Source of the DNA: Loktanella sp. UBA3435
Lineage (GTDB): Bacteria > Pseudomonadota > Alphaproteobacteria > Rhodobacterales > Rhodobacteraceae
Assembly: GCA_002378665.1 (NCBI GenBank)
Contig: DFSO01000005.1
Coordinates: forward strand, 2,366 to 33,676
Direction of reading: 5' to 3'
Length of the DNA: 31,311 bases
In this document: positions 16,031 through 24,234 of the stretch, piece after piece
How the letters are laid out: each line of letters starts with the position of its first letter
Numbering within the stretch: the stretch's first letter is position 1
Notes under the pieces: generated by a model
Told to the model about the DNA's origin: nothing
Seen by the model: the letters and a program-made list of their open reading frames with translations, nothing else
Database searches by the model: none
Translations under genes and position numbers: made by a program

Positions 16031-16040
16031 GCTCGGAAAA
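16009..16040 (+). repeat. Rhodobacteraceae-type CCTCCGGCGGGCATATTT element at the sfsA 3' end
   Basis: The motif CGCCTCCGGCGGGCATATTT occupies 16009-16028 and is followed by AGGCTCGGAAAAAA. CGCC pairs with GGCG around TCC. I know very similar sequences as abundant gene-end elements in Rhodobacteraceae. Here it overlaps the last sfsA codons and supplies the TAG stop. Confidence 0.5.
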
Positions 16041-16114
16041 AACCAAGTGGTTGCATCTGGTTTATGAGGCCGTTTAGGCTTATGTCGCGGGCAAGCATAA
16101 GAGGGAATTTGATT

Positions 16115-16924
16115 GTGAACACGCAAAAAGGCCGTTTGACCAAAGATGGAATCCGCATTTATGAAGCGGCTGATTTTGCAGGTATGCATGGCGCGGGCCG
16201 TCTGGCCGCACAGATTTTAGACGATATCGCGGCCCATGTATTTCCAGGGCAAACGACGGCTGAGTTGGATCGTTTGATCACCAAATGGGTTGAGGATGCG
16301 GGCGCGGTTTCGGCGACAATTGGCTATAAGGGCTATCAGCACGCGAGTTGTATTTCGGTGAATCACGTGGTTTGCCACGGCATTCCCGGTGATAAGATCC
16401 TGAAAGATGGCGATATTTTGAATATCGACGTGACCGTGATTGTGGACGGATGGTTTGGTGACACCTCGCGCATGTATGTCGCGGGAAAGCCTAACCGAAA
16501 GGCGGAGCGCCTGATCCAGATCACACATGACGCCCTGATGAAGGGGATTGAGGCCGCGAAGCCAGGCAATACTTTTGGTGATATCGGTTACGCGATCCAG
16601 CTTTATGCCGAGAGCCAGCGCATGTCCGTTGTGCGCGATTTCTGTGGTCATGGTTTGGGTCGTGTGTTCCACGCGCCGCCCAATGTTTTGCACTACGGGC
16701 GCGCGGGATCAGGCGCTGTTCTGGAAGAGGGCATGTTTTTCACAATCGAGCCGATGATCAATATTGGCCGTCCAGAGACCAAGGTTCTGGCCGACGACTG
16801 GACCGCAGTGACCCGCGATAAATCGTTGTCGGCGCAGTTCGAGCATTCGATTGGGATCACGGCGGATGGCTGTGATATCTTCACATTGTCGCCCTCTGGC
16901 AAGTTTCACCCGACTTACGGCTAA
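16115..16924 (+). CDS. map: Type I methionine aminopeptidase
   Basis: Map removes the initiator methionine from nascent proteins in the cytoplasm. The protein has 269 residues. All five metal ligands of the pita-bread fold are visible: D105 (NIDVTV), D116 (GDTSRM), H179 (FCGHGLG), E212 (FTIEPM) and E243 (QFEHSI). The active-site histidine 89 (VCHGIPGD) is also present. The start chosen is GTG 16115 (MNTQKGRLTKDG), which has AGAGGGA upstream and matches relatives; ATGs upstream at 16064 and 16082 would add unrelated residues. It is a typical alphaproteobacterial type Ia enzyme. Its stop codon overlaps the convergent rsmD stop in CTAA. Confidence 0.95.
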   Translation: MNTQKGRLTKDGIRIYEAADFAGMHGAGRLAAQILDDIAAHVFPGQTTAELDRLITKWVEDAGAVSATIGYKGYQHASCISVNHVVCHGIPGDKILKDGDILNIDVTVIVDGWFGDTSRMYVAGKPNRKAERLIQITHDALMKGIEAAKPGNTFGDIGYAIQLYAESQRMSVVRDFCGHGLGRVFHAPPNVLHYGRAGSGAVLEEGMFFTIEPMINIGRPETKVLADDWTAVTRDKSLSAQFEHSIGITADGCDIFTLSPSGKFHPTYG

Positions 16925-17481
16925 GCGCGCGCTTTCATGAGGGTCACCCATGTTTGTCCATAGCGGCGCGCATCCAGAACGGTGAAACCGATAGGTGCGA
17001 TTTGGGCGGCGTTTTCTTCCCAGACGATCAAGGTATCGGACCCGATCCAGCCGTTTGATTTCGCCGCTGCCAGCGCCTTTGGCCCAAGCTGCATCCCGTA
17101 TGGTGGGTCGAGAAACACGAGGCCAGCGGGGGCTGTTGTTTTTGGCGCTTGGGTGGCGTCTGAGGTCAGAAGTGTGGTGTCAGATTGCCGCTTTAGCTTT
17201 TGGATATTCGCGCGGATGAGGGTCTGCGCCGCCTTGCCGTTGTCGATGAAGGTCACATGCGCCGCGCCGCGCGAAAGCGCTTCTAGCCCCAAAGCCCCAG
17301 TGCCGGCGAACAGGTCAAGCACCTTTGCGCCACGGATACTTTCGCCAAAGCGCCCACCTTGCAGCACGTTGAACAGGCTCTCGCGCACACGGTCTGACGT
17401 GGGCCGCAAATGCGCTGCCGCATCGCCTGCGCCAACGTCAGCAAGGGTCGTGCCCCGATGGGTGCCGCCGATGATCCTCAT
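16921..17481 (-). CDS. rsmD: 16S rRNA (guanine(966)-N(2))-methyltransferase RsmD
   Basis: RsmD methylates G966 of 16S rRNA in the assembled 30S subunit using S-adenosylmethionine. The 186-residue protein starts MRIIGGTHRG. It has the SAM-binding glycine motif DLFAGTGALG at 56-65, LRPTSDRVRESLFN near 25-38, and the catalytic DPPY at 125-128, the D/N-PPY motif of N-methyltransferases. The ATG is at 17479-17481 and overlaps the upstream flavoprotein stop by 4 nt (ATGA), so the two are translationally coupled. Its stop (TAG on the minus strand) overlaps the map stop in the opposite direction. Confidence 0.93.
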   Translation of the reverse strand: MRIIGGTHRGTTLADVGAGDAAAHLRPTSDRVRESLFNVLQGGRFGESIRGAKVLDLFAGTGALGLEALSRGAAHVTFIDNGKAAQTLIRANIQKLKRQSDTTLLTSDATQAPKTTAPAGLVFLDPPYGMQLGPKALAAAKSNGWIGSDTLIVWEENAAQIAPIGFTVLDARRYGQTWVTLMKARA

Positions 17482-18692
17482 GCGCGCAAGAGGGCTTTCA
17501 TATCGGTTGCAGGGTCGGTGATGATAGATGGTGCGGGGCTTTTGCCGCCCTCGATCAACCGCTTGCCGATCATATAGTTGCGGGCGTCGTTCATTGCGTC
17601 CACTGCTATCAGCTCTTCGCCTTTGTAATACCAATGGGACACAGCGCCCTCCGCGTCACCCTTTCGCACATAGACATCCGTATAGCCGACATTCAGCCCC
17701 GCGATTTGCAGTTTGCAGTCGTATTGATCCGACCAGAACCACGGCGCGGGCAGGTATGGTGTATTCGCGCCGAGCATGTTTTTGGCGACGATTTCCGCCT
17801 GATCGATGGCATTGCCGACGCTTTCGACCCTGATCTGCGTGCCGTTGAAAAGTGCTGTGGCACAGTCGCCAGCAGCCCAGATATGTGGATCAGAGGTTTG
17901 GCCAAGCGCGTTGGTCACGATGCCTGTATCAACAGTGACCCCAGCTGCATCGGCCAGCACCGTGGCGGGCACAATACCCACGCCGACAATGGCGAAATCG
18001 ATGTCGAGTTCGGAGCCGTCAGTGAGCTTTGCACCCGTGACATGGTCGTCACCCAGCAACCGATCAAGGCCCACACCCTCGCGGATATCTACGCCATGCG
18101 CCTTGTGCAGGGCGCGGAAATAGTCGGAGGTTTGCGGGGCCGCGACGCGCTGCAAAATGCGGTCGGCCATCTCAACAAGGGTCACGTGCAAGCCAAGCTT
18201 GGAGGCAACCGCTGCCGCCTCTAGTCCGATATAACCGCCACCGATGATCAGCACCTTTTTGCCAGCGGTGAACTGCGGGGCCATCGTGTCCGCGTCCTTC
18301 AGATCGCGCACGGTGAACACGCCATCCAACATCCCACCAACTTTAGCAGGCAGGGTACGCGGGTGTGCACCAGTGGTGAAGGCAAGGTGGTCGTAAGTCA
18401 GCGTTTGACCATCCGACAGCGTCACCGTTTTCGCCTGCGCATCGACATCCACGGCGCGAGTATCAAGGCGCAGTGTGATCTTGTGTTCAGCGTAATAAGC
18501 AGCAGGTCGCAGATAGAGCCGCTCTTCGGCCATCTCGCCCAGCAGGTACGCCTTGGAGAGTGGCGGGCGCTGGTAGGGCGGCACAGGTTCGGCCCCCACA
18601 AGAGTGATCTCGCCGTCAAACCCTTCGGTTCTTAGTTTAGCAACAAGCGATGATCCCGCCTGACCTGCTCCGATAACGACGATATGTGCCAT
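17478..18692 (-). CDS. Ferredoxin-reductase-type NAD(P)H/FAD oxidoreductase
   Basis: This 404-residue flavoprotein resembles rhodocoxin/putidaredoxin reductases, which pass electrons from NADH through FAD to a [2Fe-2S] ferredoxin. The FAD Rossmann motif GAGQAGSSL begins at residue 8. The NAD motif GGGYIGLEAAA lies around 150, IWAAGDCA binds the FAD phosphate near 270, and PPYQRPPLSKAYL is typical of this group. A reductase C-terminal domain follows. AAGGAAT is placed 7 nt before the ATG. No ferredoxin, P450 or Rieske oxygenase is adjacent, so its electron acceptor is unknown. It shares a 4-nt overlap with rsmD, and an 88-bp intergenic region separates it from the divergent peroxiredoxin gene. 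Confidence 0.88.
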   Translation of the reverse strand: MAHIVVIGAGQAGSSLVAKLRTEGFDGEITLVGAEPVPPYQRPPLSKAYLLGEMAEERLYLRPAAYYAEHKITLRLDTRAVDVDAQAKTVTLSDGQTLTYDHLAFTTGAHPRTLPAKVGGMLDGVFTVRDLKDADTMAPQFTAGKKVLIIGGGYIGLEAAAVASKLGLHVTLVEMADRILQRVAAPQTSDYFRALHKAHGVDIREGVGLDRLLGDDHVTGAKLTDGSELDIDFAIVGVGIVPATVLADAAGVTVDTGIVTNALGQTSDPHIWAAGDCATALFNGTQIRVESVGNAIDQAEIVAKNMLGANTPYLPAPWFWSDQYDCKLQIAGLNVGYTDVYVRKGDAEGAVSHWYYKGEELIAVDAMNDARNYMIGKRLIEGGKSPAPSIITDPATDMKALLRA

Positions 18693-18780
18693 GTAAATAT
18701 TCCTTACCGCTGGTCTATGCTTGGGCAGACCCTATATGGCAGAATGCGAGAGACGCAATTCCAAACAGGGACAAAAACAT

Positions 18781-19269
18781 ATGACAATTACGACAGGGGC
18801 CACATTGCCCGACGCGACACTGCTGCAAATGGGCGAAGCTGGGCCAGAGGGCGTCAGCCTTGGTGATAAGCTCAAAGACCGCAAGGTCGTGATTTTCGGC
18901 CTGCCAGGGGCATACACGGGCACATGCTCTACTGCTCACGTGCCAAGCTTTATGCGCACGATTGACCAGTTCAAGGCGAAGGGCGTGGATGAGGTCATCT
19001 GTGTTTCCGTCAACGATCCGTTTGTTATGGCTGCGTGGTCAAAAGACATGGGAGCAGGCGACGCTGGCATTACGATGCTTGGCGACCCGATGTCCGAATT
19101 TACAACAGCGATTGGAATGGAGTTCACAGCAGAACCAGCGGGTTTCCTGAACCGTTCAAAGCGTTATTCGATGCTCGTCGAAAACGGTGTTGTCACGATC
19201 CTGAATGAAGAGATCGTGCGTGGCGCATGCGAGATTTCCGCAGGCGAGACACTTCTCGACGCGATGTAA
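18781..19269 (+). CDS. Peroxiredoxin (Prx5 type)
   Basis: This 162-residue thiol peroxidase of the Prx5/redoxin group reduces hydroperoxides in the cytoplasm. The peroxidatic cysteine is C49 in PGAYTGTCSTAHVPSF, with the preceding threonine as expected. A second cysteine lies near the C-terminus (GACEISAG) and could resolve the sulphenic acid. The ATG at 18781 with AGGGA upstream gives MTITTGATLPDATL; an earlier in-frame ATG at 18721 would add unrelated residues. It stands alone and faces the flavoprotein gene divergently; the gap contains TATATG but no site I can call OxyR. The 3' end meets a shared hairpin at 19278-19305. Confidence 0.93.
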   Translation: MTITTGATLPDATLLQMGEAGPEGVSLGDKLKDRKVVIFGLPGAYTGTCSTAHVPSFMRTIDQFKAKGVDEVICVSVNDPFVMAAWSKDMGAGDAGITMLGDPMSEFTTAIGMEFTAEPAGFLNRSKRYSMLVENGVVTILNEEIVRGACEISAGETLLDAM

Positions 19270-19277
19270 GATCAGGT

Positions 19278-19305
19278 GCCGGAGCGTTTACATTTCCGCT
19301 CCGGC
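19278..19305. terminator. Hairpin at the convergent ends of the peroxiredoxin and oxidase genes
   Basis: GCCGGAGCG (19278-19286) pairs perfectly with CGCTCCGGC (19297-19305) around a 10-nt loop that contains the TAA of the oxidase gene. No T-run follows on the plus strand, so termination would be inefficient or bidirectional. It is the only obvious terminator candidate for both genes. Confidence 0.45.
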
Positions 19306-20613
19306 CCGCCACTCTCCCCAGCGCATCACAGCATTGGCGCCAAGCCACGTGAAGGGCTTGGGTGGCATTTTGGCGGGCGGGTCTTGCGATATGACTTGGG
19401 TGAGCATGTCGCTCTGATGACCACTCGCCAGGTCGGCGGCGAGGATTCCGTGCAAAGTCCCTTTTGCAGTGCCCAATCCGTTCTGACAGCAGGCCGCAAA
19501 TAGACCCTCTTCTTGCTCGCCAAACGCAGGCACGTTGTTGCGGCTTAGACAGAGCCTGCCACCCCAACGATATTCCATGCCTACAGTGTCTAACATAGGG
19601 AAACGCGCTGTAAACGCGCGGTCATGATCACCCCCGACCGAGGCGACCCTGCGCTTTGAAACCTCCATGTTAGAGTCTAATGTGAACCGATTGCGGATGA
19701 TCAATCGGGCACCGCCCACACCGTTGATTTTGCGCACCGTGGTGCCTAGCGGATCGGCAGGGGTAATGCCCCAAACAGAGGCTCCGCCAAGCTTCCGCTG
19801 CTCATCATCCGTCAAAACCCGCGTCATGCTCGCATAGGTAAACACATGCATCAGCCGCCCTTGAAACCGCCCAAAGCTCTCGGCGTGACCGTTCACAGCG
19901 AGGATCACCTTCGGCGCGTTTACCGACCCTTTTGGCGTTGCTACGGTCCATCCTTTGGTGAGGCTGGTGACAGGTGAATTTTCGTAAATTTCGATACTAT
20001 TACGGGCCAATCCTGCAGCTAGCCCGCGAATATATTGAGCAGGTTGCAGCATCGCCGTGCCCGGTGTGAACAACCCCGATTGGTAGTAACTGGTCCCTGT
20101 GATGTCGCGCATTTGCGCTGCATCATAAATCTCAAACGGCTCGTTCATGGCGGTTAAGTGCACTGCGTAATCGGCGTTATGCTGGTGGCCTTTTTCGGTT
20201 GCGGCGGCGTTAATTTTGCCTGACAAAACTTGCGCTTCTGGGTGCATTTCGTAGTCTAACACGGCCCCTGCCGCAAATTTGATCGCAAAGCGGTTCTCGG
20301 CGGTTTGTGCTGCATCACGGTCCAACGCACCGCCATAGTCCTTGGACGACAAATCATGCGGCAGATCGATCATAAAGCCAGAGTTCCGCCCTGCCGGTCC
20401 AGTCGCCACGCGGTTGGCTTCAAGGACAACAATGCGGGCGGACGGGTGTAATTGCCGCAAGCGCCTTGCTGCAGACAGCCCCGCAAACCCAGCTCCGATC
20501 ACCAGCCAATCCGCGGTAATTTTCGTGTCTAATACGGGGTAATCTGCGCGTGCGGGCAAAATCGCATCCCACGCTGCAGTGCCCGGATCAACTGGCAGAC
20601 GGCGCACCTGCAT
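19288..20613 (-). CDS. FAD-dependent amine/amino-acid oxidoreductase (DAO family)
   Basis: This 441-residue flavoprotein belongs to the D-amino-acid-oxidase-like (DAO) family, close to gamma-glutamylputrescine oxidoreductase PuuB and sarcosine-oxidase relatives. The FAD Rossmann motif is GAGFAGLSAARRL (glycines 40, 42, 45) ending at E65, and VATGPAGRNSGFMID follows as in PuuB-type enzymes. The C-terminal WGGRLCLSRNNVPAFG segment is also typical. Such enzymes oxidise C-N bonds of secondary or methylated amines. It is the last gene of a six-gene operon and its ATG overlaps the MttB-family stop by 1 nt (TGATG). It is a plausible oxidative step after demethylation, but the substrate is unknown. 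Confidence 0.85.
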   Translation of the reverse strand: MQVRRLPVDPGTAAWDAILPARADYPVLDTKITADWLVIGAGFAGLSAARRLRQLHPSARIVVLEANRVATGPAGRNSGFMIDLPHDLSSKDYGGALDRDAAQTAENRFAIKFAAGAVLDYEMHPEAQVLSGKINAAATEKGHQHNADYAVHLTAMNEPFEIYDAAQMRDITGTSYYQSGLFTPGTAMLQPAQYIRGLAAGLARNSIEIYENSPVTSLTKGWTVATPKGSVNAPKVILAVNGHAESFGRFQGRLMHVFTYASMTRVLTDDEQRKLGGASVWGITPADPLGTTVRKINGVGGARLIIRNRFTLDSNMEVSKRRVASVGGDHDRAFTARFPMLDTVGMEYRWGGRLCLSRNNVPAFGEQEEGLFAACCQNGLGTAKGTLHGILAADLASGHQSDMLTQVISQDPPAKMPPKPFTWLGANAVMRWGEWRAGAEM

Positions 20614-22163
20614 CAGAGATCTTGGTTCAATGCATCTGCGGCAGGAATCTCCCGCTCGCGTCGGGCAATATAGTCTAACAAGGCCTCATTGATGCCCGCG
20701 TCCAACTTGGGTTCCTCGTAATCGCCCAGCATATCCTTCGCCCGCTTGATCGCCCGCTCGTTGATCTCGACGGACCCTTCCGCCTGCCATTGCTCAATCG
20801 AATTGTTGTCGAACATCTCTGGCATGAAAAACGCGCGTTGGAAGTTCTCTAGCGTGTGCGGGTGACCGAGATAATGCCCCCCTGGCCCGACGTCGCGCAC
20901 CGCTTGCAAGGCCTCGTCGAAATCATCCCAGCGCACGCCTTCAGCCATGCGGTAGGCCATCGCGCATTGCTCTGCATCCACGATGAATTTCGCCATCGAG
21001 CAATGCATGCCCGCCTCGTTCCAGCCCGCCGAATGCCAGATGTAATTGGCCCCCGACATCATCACCGCCATGAGGGTCGTCGCACTCTCATAACCCGCCT
21101 GCGCGTCGAATGTTTTCGCACCGCCCAGCGTATTCGACGTGCGCCAAGGCACATCGTAAAACCGCGCCATTTGCCCGATCATCATATTCATCAAGCTGAT
21201 CTCTGGGGTGCCTGCCATCGGCGCGCCGGACTTCATCGACACGGTCGACAGGTAGTGGCCGTAGATCGCAGGACAGCCTTTTCGGATGACTTGCGTATAT
21301 GCCAGCGCGGACAGTGCCTCGGCGTTCAGCTGCGCCACGGTGGGGGCGACGGAGGCAGGCGTATTCGCGCCGCCCAGCACAAATGGCGAGCAGAGCACAG
21401 GCTGGTTTCGTTTGCAAAATGCACGCATCGCCCCCAGCATGGTTTCGTCCCAGACCAGCGGCGAGTTGCCGTTGCAGTTGCCCGTCACCACAGGGTGGCT
21501 GTCGATATAGCCCGCACCAAACAGGATATCGCACATTGCCATCACGTCTTCGGCGTTTTTGGGGCTGGTGGTCATGCCCATAAACGTCTTGTCGGAATGC
21601 TTCATCGACGAATAGGTGATGCGCAAATGGCGCTGCGAAATCGGGTGATCGTAGGGCTCGACAATATGGTGCGCCGAGGAATGGATCGCGGGGAGCATAT
21701 GGCTCAGCTTATGAAAATTCGCAAGGTCATCCAGCGTCGGATTGCGGCGCTTGTCCTCCAAATCGCGCAGGAAAGGCGCGCCCGTCATCGGCACAAACAT
21801 CGAGTGATCATTGCCAAACGGCAGGTTATTCTTCGGGTTCCGCGCGTGGTAGGTGAAGGTCGCTGGGATCGACGAGATCAGCTCGCGGACCAGCGCACGA
21901 TCAAGATAGACCCGCTCGCCCACAACCTTGGCACCTGCACGCTTCCAGTCGGCCAACGCGATATCATCGCGGAAATGCACGCCCACGTTCTCCAGAATAT
22001 CCATCGAAGCGTTGTCGATTTTAAGCACCTGCTCGGCGTTCATCATCTCGGTCACTGGCAGCTTGCGCTTGAGCGCAGGCAGCATCTTCGTGTCCCTTAT
22101 CGCGCGCTGTGCCTGCCGCGCACCGCGCCCACGCCTAACCGTGCCAACAGCATCAACGCTCAT
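20613..22163 (-). CDS. MttB-superfamily (trimethylamine methyltransferase-like) protein, non-pyrrolysine
   Basis: This 516-residue protein belongs to the MttB superfamily, whose members transfer a methyl group from a quaternary or tertiary amine to a corrinoid protein. The TIM-barrel family stretches include MTGAPFLRDLEDKRRNPTLDD, GMTTSPKNAEDVMAMCDILFG, PALVW-like SPLVWDETMLGA, and WHSAGWNEAGMHCS near 390. The frame has no internal amber codon, so it belongs to the non-pyrrolysine group, of which glycine-betaine and proline-betaine demethylases are known members. The ATG at 22163 has AGGAA 7 nt upstream and overlaps the upstream gene stop (ATGA), better than an upstream in-frame ATG at 22229. 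No corrinoid protein or RamA activator lies in the window. Substrate unknown. Confidence 0.86.
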   Translation of the reverse strand: MSVDAVGTVRRGRGARQAQRAIRDTKMLPALKRKLPVTEMMNAEQVLKIDNASMDILENVGVHFRDDIALADWKRAGAKVVGERVYLDRALVRELISSIPATFTYHARNPKNNLPFGNDHSMFVPMTGAPFLRDLEDKRRNPTLDDLANFHKLSHMLPAIHSSAHHIVEPYDHPISQRHLRITYSSMKHSDKTFMGMTTSPKNAEDVMAMCDILFGAGYIDSHPVVTGNCNGNSPLVWDETMLGAMRAFCKRNQPVLCSPFVLGGANTPASVAPTVAQLNAEALSALAYTQVIRKGCPAIYGHYLSTVSMKSGAPMAGTPEISLMNMMIGQMARFYDVPWRTSNTLGGAKTFDAQAGYESATTLMAVMMSGANYIWHSAGWNEAGMHCSMAKFIVDAEQCAMAYRMAEGVRWDDFDEALQAVRDVGPGGHYLGHPHTLENFQRAFFMPEMFDNNSIEQWQAEGSVEINERAIKRAKDMLGDYEEPKLDAGINEALLDYIARREREIPAADALNQDL

Positions 22164-22744
22164 GCAATTATTCCTAAAATTTGAGCCATCGGCCCTAGGT
22201 TTGGGTTCATTGGAGTTGGACGTACCCAACGGATAACTTCGGTGTCGGGTATGACGCGATCATAGCGAAACGCGAAAATGGCGTCTCCAACACGCGCAGG
22301 AAGATCAAAGACGACATCTACATTTTCGGGTGCCTGCAATTGCTCTGCAAACACTGCATCGCGCTGTGCCATGACATCTTTGGGAAGATTGCCTGTCGTC
22401 TTTATGGCGGTCTTTTCGAGGTTGTCGCCTTCGTGCGAAATGCTCCAACGCTTGGAGGTCGCCGAATATTTTGCGATACTCGCGCTCATATTCGATTCCG
22501 CGATTGAAACAGCGAAAACTGGGGCGCGCGCGCACCCTGCGGCACGGTGTGGATTAATCATATTCAGCGAAAACGCGTCTGGCCTTGCGACCCACCAGAT
22601 TGTCCAGTCATTGGCAAGTGTTGCCATCCATGTCTCGTCTTCGGGCAACGGTCCGTCTGATTGTTGCCCTGATTGAAGATGATAGGCCTCAAAAAGCACT
22701 GGAATGGGAGCTTGTGCCGCAAGGTAAGAGATATTGAACCCCAT
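22160..22744 (-). CDS. Hypothetical protein embedded in the amine-catabolism operon
   Basis: This 194-residue protein starts MGFNISYLAAQAPIPVLFEA. I do not recognise any family, catalytic motif, signal peptide or membrane segment. A WTIWWVARPDAF stretch near residue 47 and a FDLPARVGDAIFAF segment near 145-158 are the most distinctive parts. There is a single cysteine. Its start overlaps the aldehyde dehydrogenase stop by 1 nt (TAATG) and its stop overlaps the MttB-family start by 4 nt, so it is coupled to both. The position suggests a role in the pathway, perhaps as a small accessory or regulatory protein, but this is only by context. Confidence 0.72.
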   Translation of the reverse strand: MGFNISYLAAQAPIPVLFEAYHLQSGQQSDGPLPEDETWMATLANDWTIWWVARPDAFSLNMINPHRAAGCARAPVFAVSIAESNMSASIAKYSATSKRWSISHEGDNLEKTAIKTTGNLPKDVMAQRDAVFAEQLQAPENVDVVFDLPARVGDAIFAFRYDRVIPDTEVIRWVRPTPMNPNLGPMAQILGIIA

Positions 22745-24234
22745 TATGCTACGTTGTCCCCGTCTGCGGGATCGGTCAGGTCGATCCAGATGGTTTTGAG
22801 TTCGGTGTATTGGTCGTGGGCGTGCACGCCGTTATCGCGCCCGCCAAAGCCTGACTGTTTGTAGCCGCCAAAGGGCGTCGTGATGTCGCCTTCGCCATAG
22901 CAGTTGACCGTCACGGTGCCTGCTTTGATGTCGCGTGCCGCACGAATGCCGCGCCGTCCGTTGGCGGTGAACACGGCAGCGGCGAGGCCGTAGGGCGTGT
23001 CGTTGGCCACCGCAATTGCCTCATCATAACTCGCCACTTCGAACACGCTCAGGATCGGTCCGAAGATTTCGTCGGTGGCCTTTGCGTCGCCAGCTTTGAC
23101 CTCGTAAATTGACGGCTGCACAAACGGACCATCGGCTTTGCCGCCAACAAGCGCGGTGCCTTTGAGATATCCCGCAACCTTTGCGCAATGCTCTGCGTCG
23201 ATCAATGCGCCAAGGTGGTTCGTTGGGTCCAAAGGATCGCCAACCCGCATCTCGCGGGTCCGCGCAATGATCCGCTCCATCAACGCCGATTTCACGCCAG
23301 ATTGCACAATCAGACGAGAGGTGGCCGAGCAATTCTCGCCCATATTCCAGAACGCTGCATTGACGATATGGCCAGCAACAGAGTCGAGATTCTCGGCATC
23401 ATCCAAGACCACGGCAGGGTTCTTGCCGCCACATTCCAGCACGACCTTTTTCAGGTTACTATCTGCCGAATAGCGCAAGAACCGCTTGCCCGTTTCTGTC
23501 GATCCCGTGAAGCTGACCATGTCCACATCCATGTGTAGACCAAGCGGCGCGCCCACGGTTGGGCCATCGCCGGGCAATACCTGAAACACGCCGCGCGGCA
23601 GGCCTGCTTCCATCGCCAATTCGGCCACGCGCAGCGCTGTCAGTGTCGTCTGCTCGGCAGGTTTCACAATCACGGAACAGCCCGCCGCAAGCGCTGGCCC
23701 GATCTTCCACGCAAGCATCATCAACGGGAAGTTCCACGGCAGGATCGCGGCCACAACACCAATCGGTTCACGCACGATCATCGCAATCGCGTCGTCACCC
23801 GCAGGGGCGGTTTGGTCGTAAATCTTGTCAATCGCCTCGGCGTGCCATTTGATCGTGTTCACTGTCTCGGGCACATCAATCGTCGCGCAATCTAGGATCG
23901 GTTTGCCGCTATCAAGGCTCTCCATCACGGCCAGCTTACGCGCGTTTCGCTGGATCAGTTTCGCAAGTTTAATCAGCACAGCCTTGCGGTCCGCAGGGTG
24001 CATCTTCGCCCAATGCCCCTCGTCAAACGCGGCACGTGCGCGGGCCACGGCAAGGTCGACATCCTCTGCGCTACAGGTCGCAATCTCGCAGATCACGTCA
24101 CCCGTTGCGGGGTTGATCGTCGCCATTTTCGGGCCACGCCCCGCCTGAAACTTCCCGTCGATAAACGGCGCACGGGGCGGATCCAACTCGGCGGCAATCG
24201 CTTTGTATTCGGCATGTGAAAGCAATTCGGTCAT
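22744..24234 (-). CDS. Aldehyde dehydrogenase (NAD(P)+), PuuC/betaine-aldehyde type
   Basis: This 496-residue aldehyde dehydrogenase oxidises an aldehyde to the acid. The catalytic cysteine is C302 (NMGENCSATSR), the general base E267 (LECGGKNP), the oxyanion asparagine N168 (PWNFP) and the cofactor lysine K191 (VKPAEQT); FTGSTETGKR completes the set. Sequence flavour is that of the PuuC/aminoaldehyde and betaine-aldehyde group, which would fit an amine-derived aldehyde. Its start overlaps the DapA-family gene stop by 4 nt (ATGA) with AGGAGAGG upstream. 2-Ketoglutarate-semialdehyde dehydrogenase activity is an alternative given the DapA-family neighbour. Confidence 0.93.
   Translation of the reverse strand: MTELLSHAEYKAIAAELDPPRAPFIDGKFQAGRGPKMATINPATGDVICEIATCSAEDVDLAVARARAAFDEGHWAKMHPADRKAVLIKLAKLIQRNARKLAVMESLDSGKPILDCATIDVPETVNTIKWHAEAIDKIYDQTAPAGDDAIAMIVREPIGVVAAILPWNFPLMMLAWKIGPALAAGCSVIVKPAEQTTLTALRVAELAMEAGLPRGVFQVLPGDGPTVGAPLGLHMDVDMVSFTGSTETGKRFLRYSADSNLKKVVLECGGKNPAVVLDDAENLDSVAGHIVNAAFWNMGENCSATSRLIVQSGVKSALMERIIARTREMRVGDPLDPTNHLGALIDAEHCAKVAGYLKGTALVGGKADGPFVQPSIYEVKAGDAKATDEIFGPILSVFEVASYDEAIAVANDTPYGLAAAVFTANGRRGIRAARDIKAGTVTVNCYGEGDITTPFGGYKQSGFGGRDNGVHAHDQYTELKTIWIDLTDPADGDNVA

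Noticed and set aside
20613..22163. Pyrrolysine-type MttB
   Set aside because: There is no in-frame amber codon anywhere in the gene, so a pyrrolysine residue is ruled out.
20856..22184. 442-codon open frame on the plus strand
   Set aside because: Antisense to the MttB-superfamily gene; Arg/His-rich composition and no family likeness mark it as a shadow.
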